Source: an uncultured bacterium (GTDB taxonomy: Bacteria > Bacillota_A > Clostridia > Oscillospirales > Oscillospiraceae). Taken from it: a DNA stretch of 5,845 nt. The notes under the pieces are model-generated. The model had not been told where the DNA came from. It saw only the letters and a list, made by a program, of their open reading frames with translations, and did not search any database. The stretch lies in NCBI GenBank assembly GCA_905214605.1, contig CAJMMY010000077.1:1-5845 (forward strand). The letters run 5' to 3'. Within the stretch, counting starts at the first letter, position 1. Each line of letters opens with the position of its first letter. Positions 5,150 to 5,845 of the stretch are shown here, in pieces. Both the position numbers and the translations under genes were made by a program.

Positions 5150-5845
5150 GTGAGAGTGAGAAAAATTCTATGCATTTGTCTGGCTGTTCTGCTTTCCTTG
5201 GCAGCGGCAGTGGGCATCATCGGCGTGACCCAGTTTTATCATCGGTCCAACCCCAAACATGTGGAGCACTATGATACGGACAACCCTTTGATTACCGGAA
5301 CAACAACCATTTCGGCGCATCGCAGCGGCGCGGGGGAATTCCCGGAGGAAACCCTTGCGGCTTTCCGCGGCTGCGTGGAAAACCCGAACGTACAGGTGGA
5401 TTACTTTGAATTCGACCTGCACATGACGGCGGACGATGTGTTGGTGCTGACCCATGACGAGACCTTGGACCGGGTGTCGGACGCAGTGTCCGTGTTTGGC
5501 GGCGAAAACATAAAAGTCCGTGAAAAAACATTGGAAGAACTGAAACAGCTGAATATGGCTGCGCAGTTTGAAAATGACGCGGGGGAGATGCCCTATGCAG
5601 ACCTCCACGGGGATGCGGTTCCGGAAGAGCTGCGGATTCTGTCCTTGGACGAGGTGCTGGACTATCTGACTTCCGCCGGTGAGTATCGGTTCATCATTGA
5701 AATCAAGGACGGGGGAGACGTGGGTATGGCTGCGGCAGACGAGCTGTACGCAACCTTGAAGGAACGGAATCTCCTGGACCGGGTTATCATCGGCAGTTTC
5801 CAAGACGATGTGCTGCGCTACATTACGGAGCAGTATCCCGATGCC
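5150..5845 (+). CDS. Membrane-anchored glycerophosphodiester phosphodiesterase (3' truncated)
   Basis: The frame is open from GTG 5150 to the window edge (232 residues, no stop). AGGAGA (5138-5143) six bases ahead supports this GTG; a second GTG follows two codons later. Residues ~5-27 form one hydrophobic anchor after MRVRK, with no lipobox, so the catalytic part lies outside the membrane. The GDPD fold is clear: HRSGAGEFPEETLAAF (57-72) with catalytic His57-Arg58 and Glu63, EFDLHMTADD (87-96) with metal ligands Glu87 and Asp89, LTHDETLDR (100-108) with catalytic His102, and IIEIKD (182-187). Such enzymes cleave glycerophosphodiesters to glycerol-3-phosphate and an alcohol, and some act on teichoic acids. 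The usual ENTLAAF has Glu (EETLAAF) at the Asn position. Next to PE synthesis genes, glycerophosphoethanolamine is a reasonable but unproven substrate. The C-terminal strands of the barrel are beyond the window. Confidence 0.93.
   Translation, partial: MRVRKILCICLAVLLSLAAAVGIIGVTQFYHRSNPKHVEHYDTDNPLITGTTTISAHRSGAGEFPEETLAAFRGCVENPNVQVDYFEFDLHMTADDVLVLTHDETLDRVSDAVSVFGGENIKVREKTLEELKQLNMAAQFENDAGEMPYADLHGDAVPEELRILSLDEVLDYLTSAGEYRFIIEIKDGGDVGMAAADELYATLKERNLLDRVIIGSFQDDVLRYITEQYPDA

Noticed and set aside
5168..5803. Long minus-strand open frame (about 211 codons) opposite the glycerophosphodiester phosphodiesterase
   Set aside because: The plus-strand frame carries all GDPD catalytic motifs, an RBS and a promoter; the antisense product matches no family I recognise and reflects codon bias.

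Overview
The window looks like chromosomal DNA from a Gram-positive anaerobe of the class Clostridia, most likely in or near the Oscillospiraceae/Ruminococcaceae. The grounds are the moderate GC content, strong AGGAGG-type ribosome binding sites, frequent GTG/TTG starts, hairpin-plus-U terminators, and the style of the two-component system and phospholipid genes. The assignment is inferred from protein character, not from a search.

Layout, left to right. (1) The 3' end of ftsZ (1-214, +) followed by a hairpin terminator. (2) A lone 82-residue XRE-type helix-turn-helix regulator (410-658, +), preceded by interlocked inverted repeats that look like an operator. (3) A perfect 13-bp hairpin with U-tracts on both sides that can terminate the regulator gene and the convergent two-component operon. 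(4) A two-component system on the minus strand: an OmpR/PhoB-type response regulator (2053-2748) followed by its membrane histidine kinase, which probably starts at an overlapping TTG (750-2060). (5) A 178-bp divergent intergenic region with candidate promoters facing both ways and, between them, three tandem GAATTCTT-like repeats spaced about one helical turn apart. (6) A tightly coupled plus-strand operon: phosphatidylserine synthase (pssA), phosphatidylserine decarboxylase (psd) and a PAP2-superfamily membrane enzyme, each pair joined by a 4-base GTGA overlap, closed by a strong terminator. (7) A separate promoter, a hairpin-forming leader and the 5' part of a membrane-anchored glycerophosphodiester phosphodiesterase that runs off the window.

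Taken together, regions 4-7 read as a membrane-lipid locus. PssA makes phosphatidylserine from CDP-diacylglycerol and serine, and Psd decarboxylates it to phosphatidylethanolamine (PE). The PAP2 protein probably acts on a lipid phosphate or headgroup, and the phosphodiesterase could recycle glycerophosphodiesters. The divergent two-component system is well placed to control PE synthesis through the shared repeats. The reactions of PssA and Psd are well supported by motifs; the regulatory link and the PAP2 role are inference. No phage, insertion sequence, CRISPR, tRNA or rRNA was seen, and no stretch over 300 bp lacks a gene.
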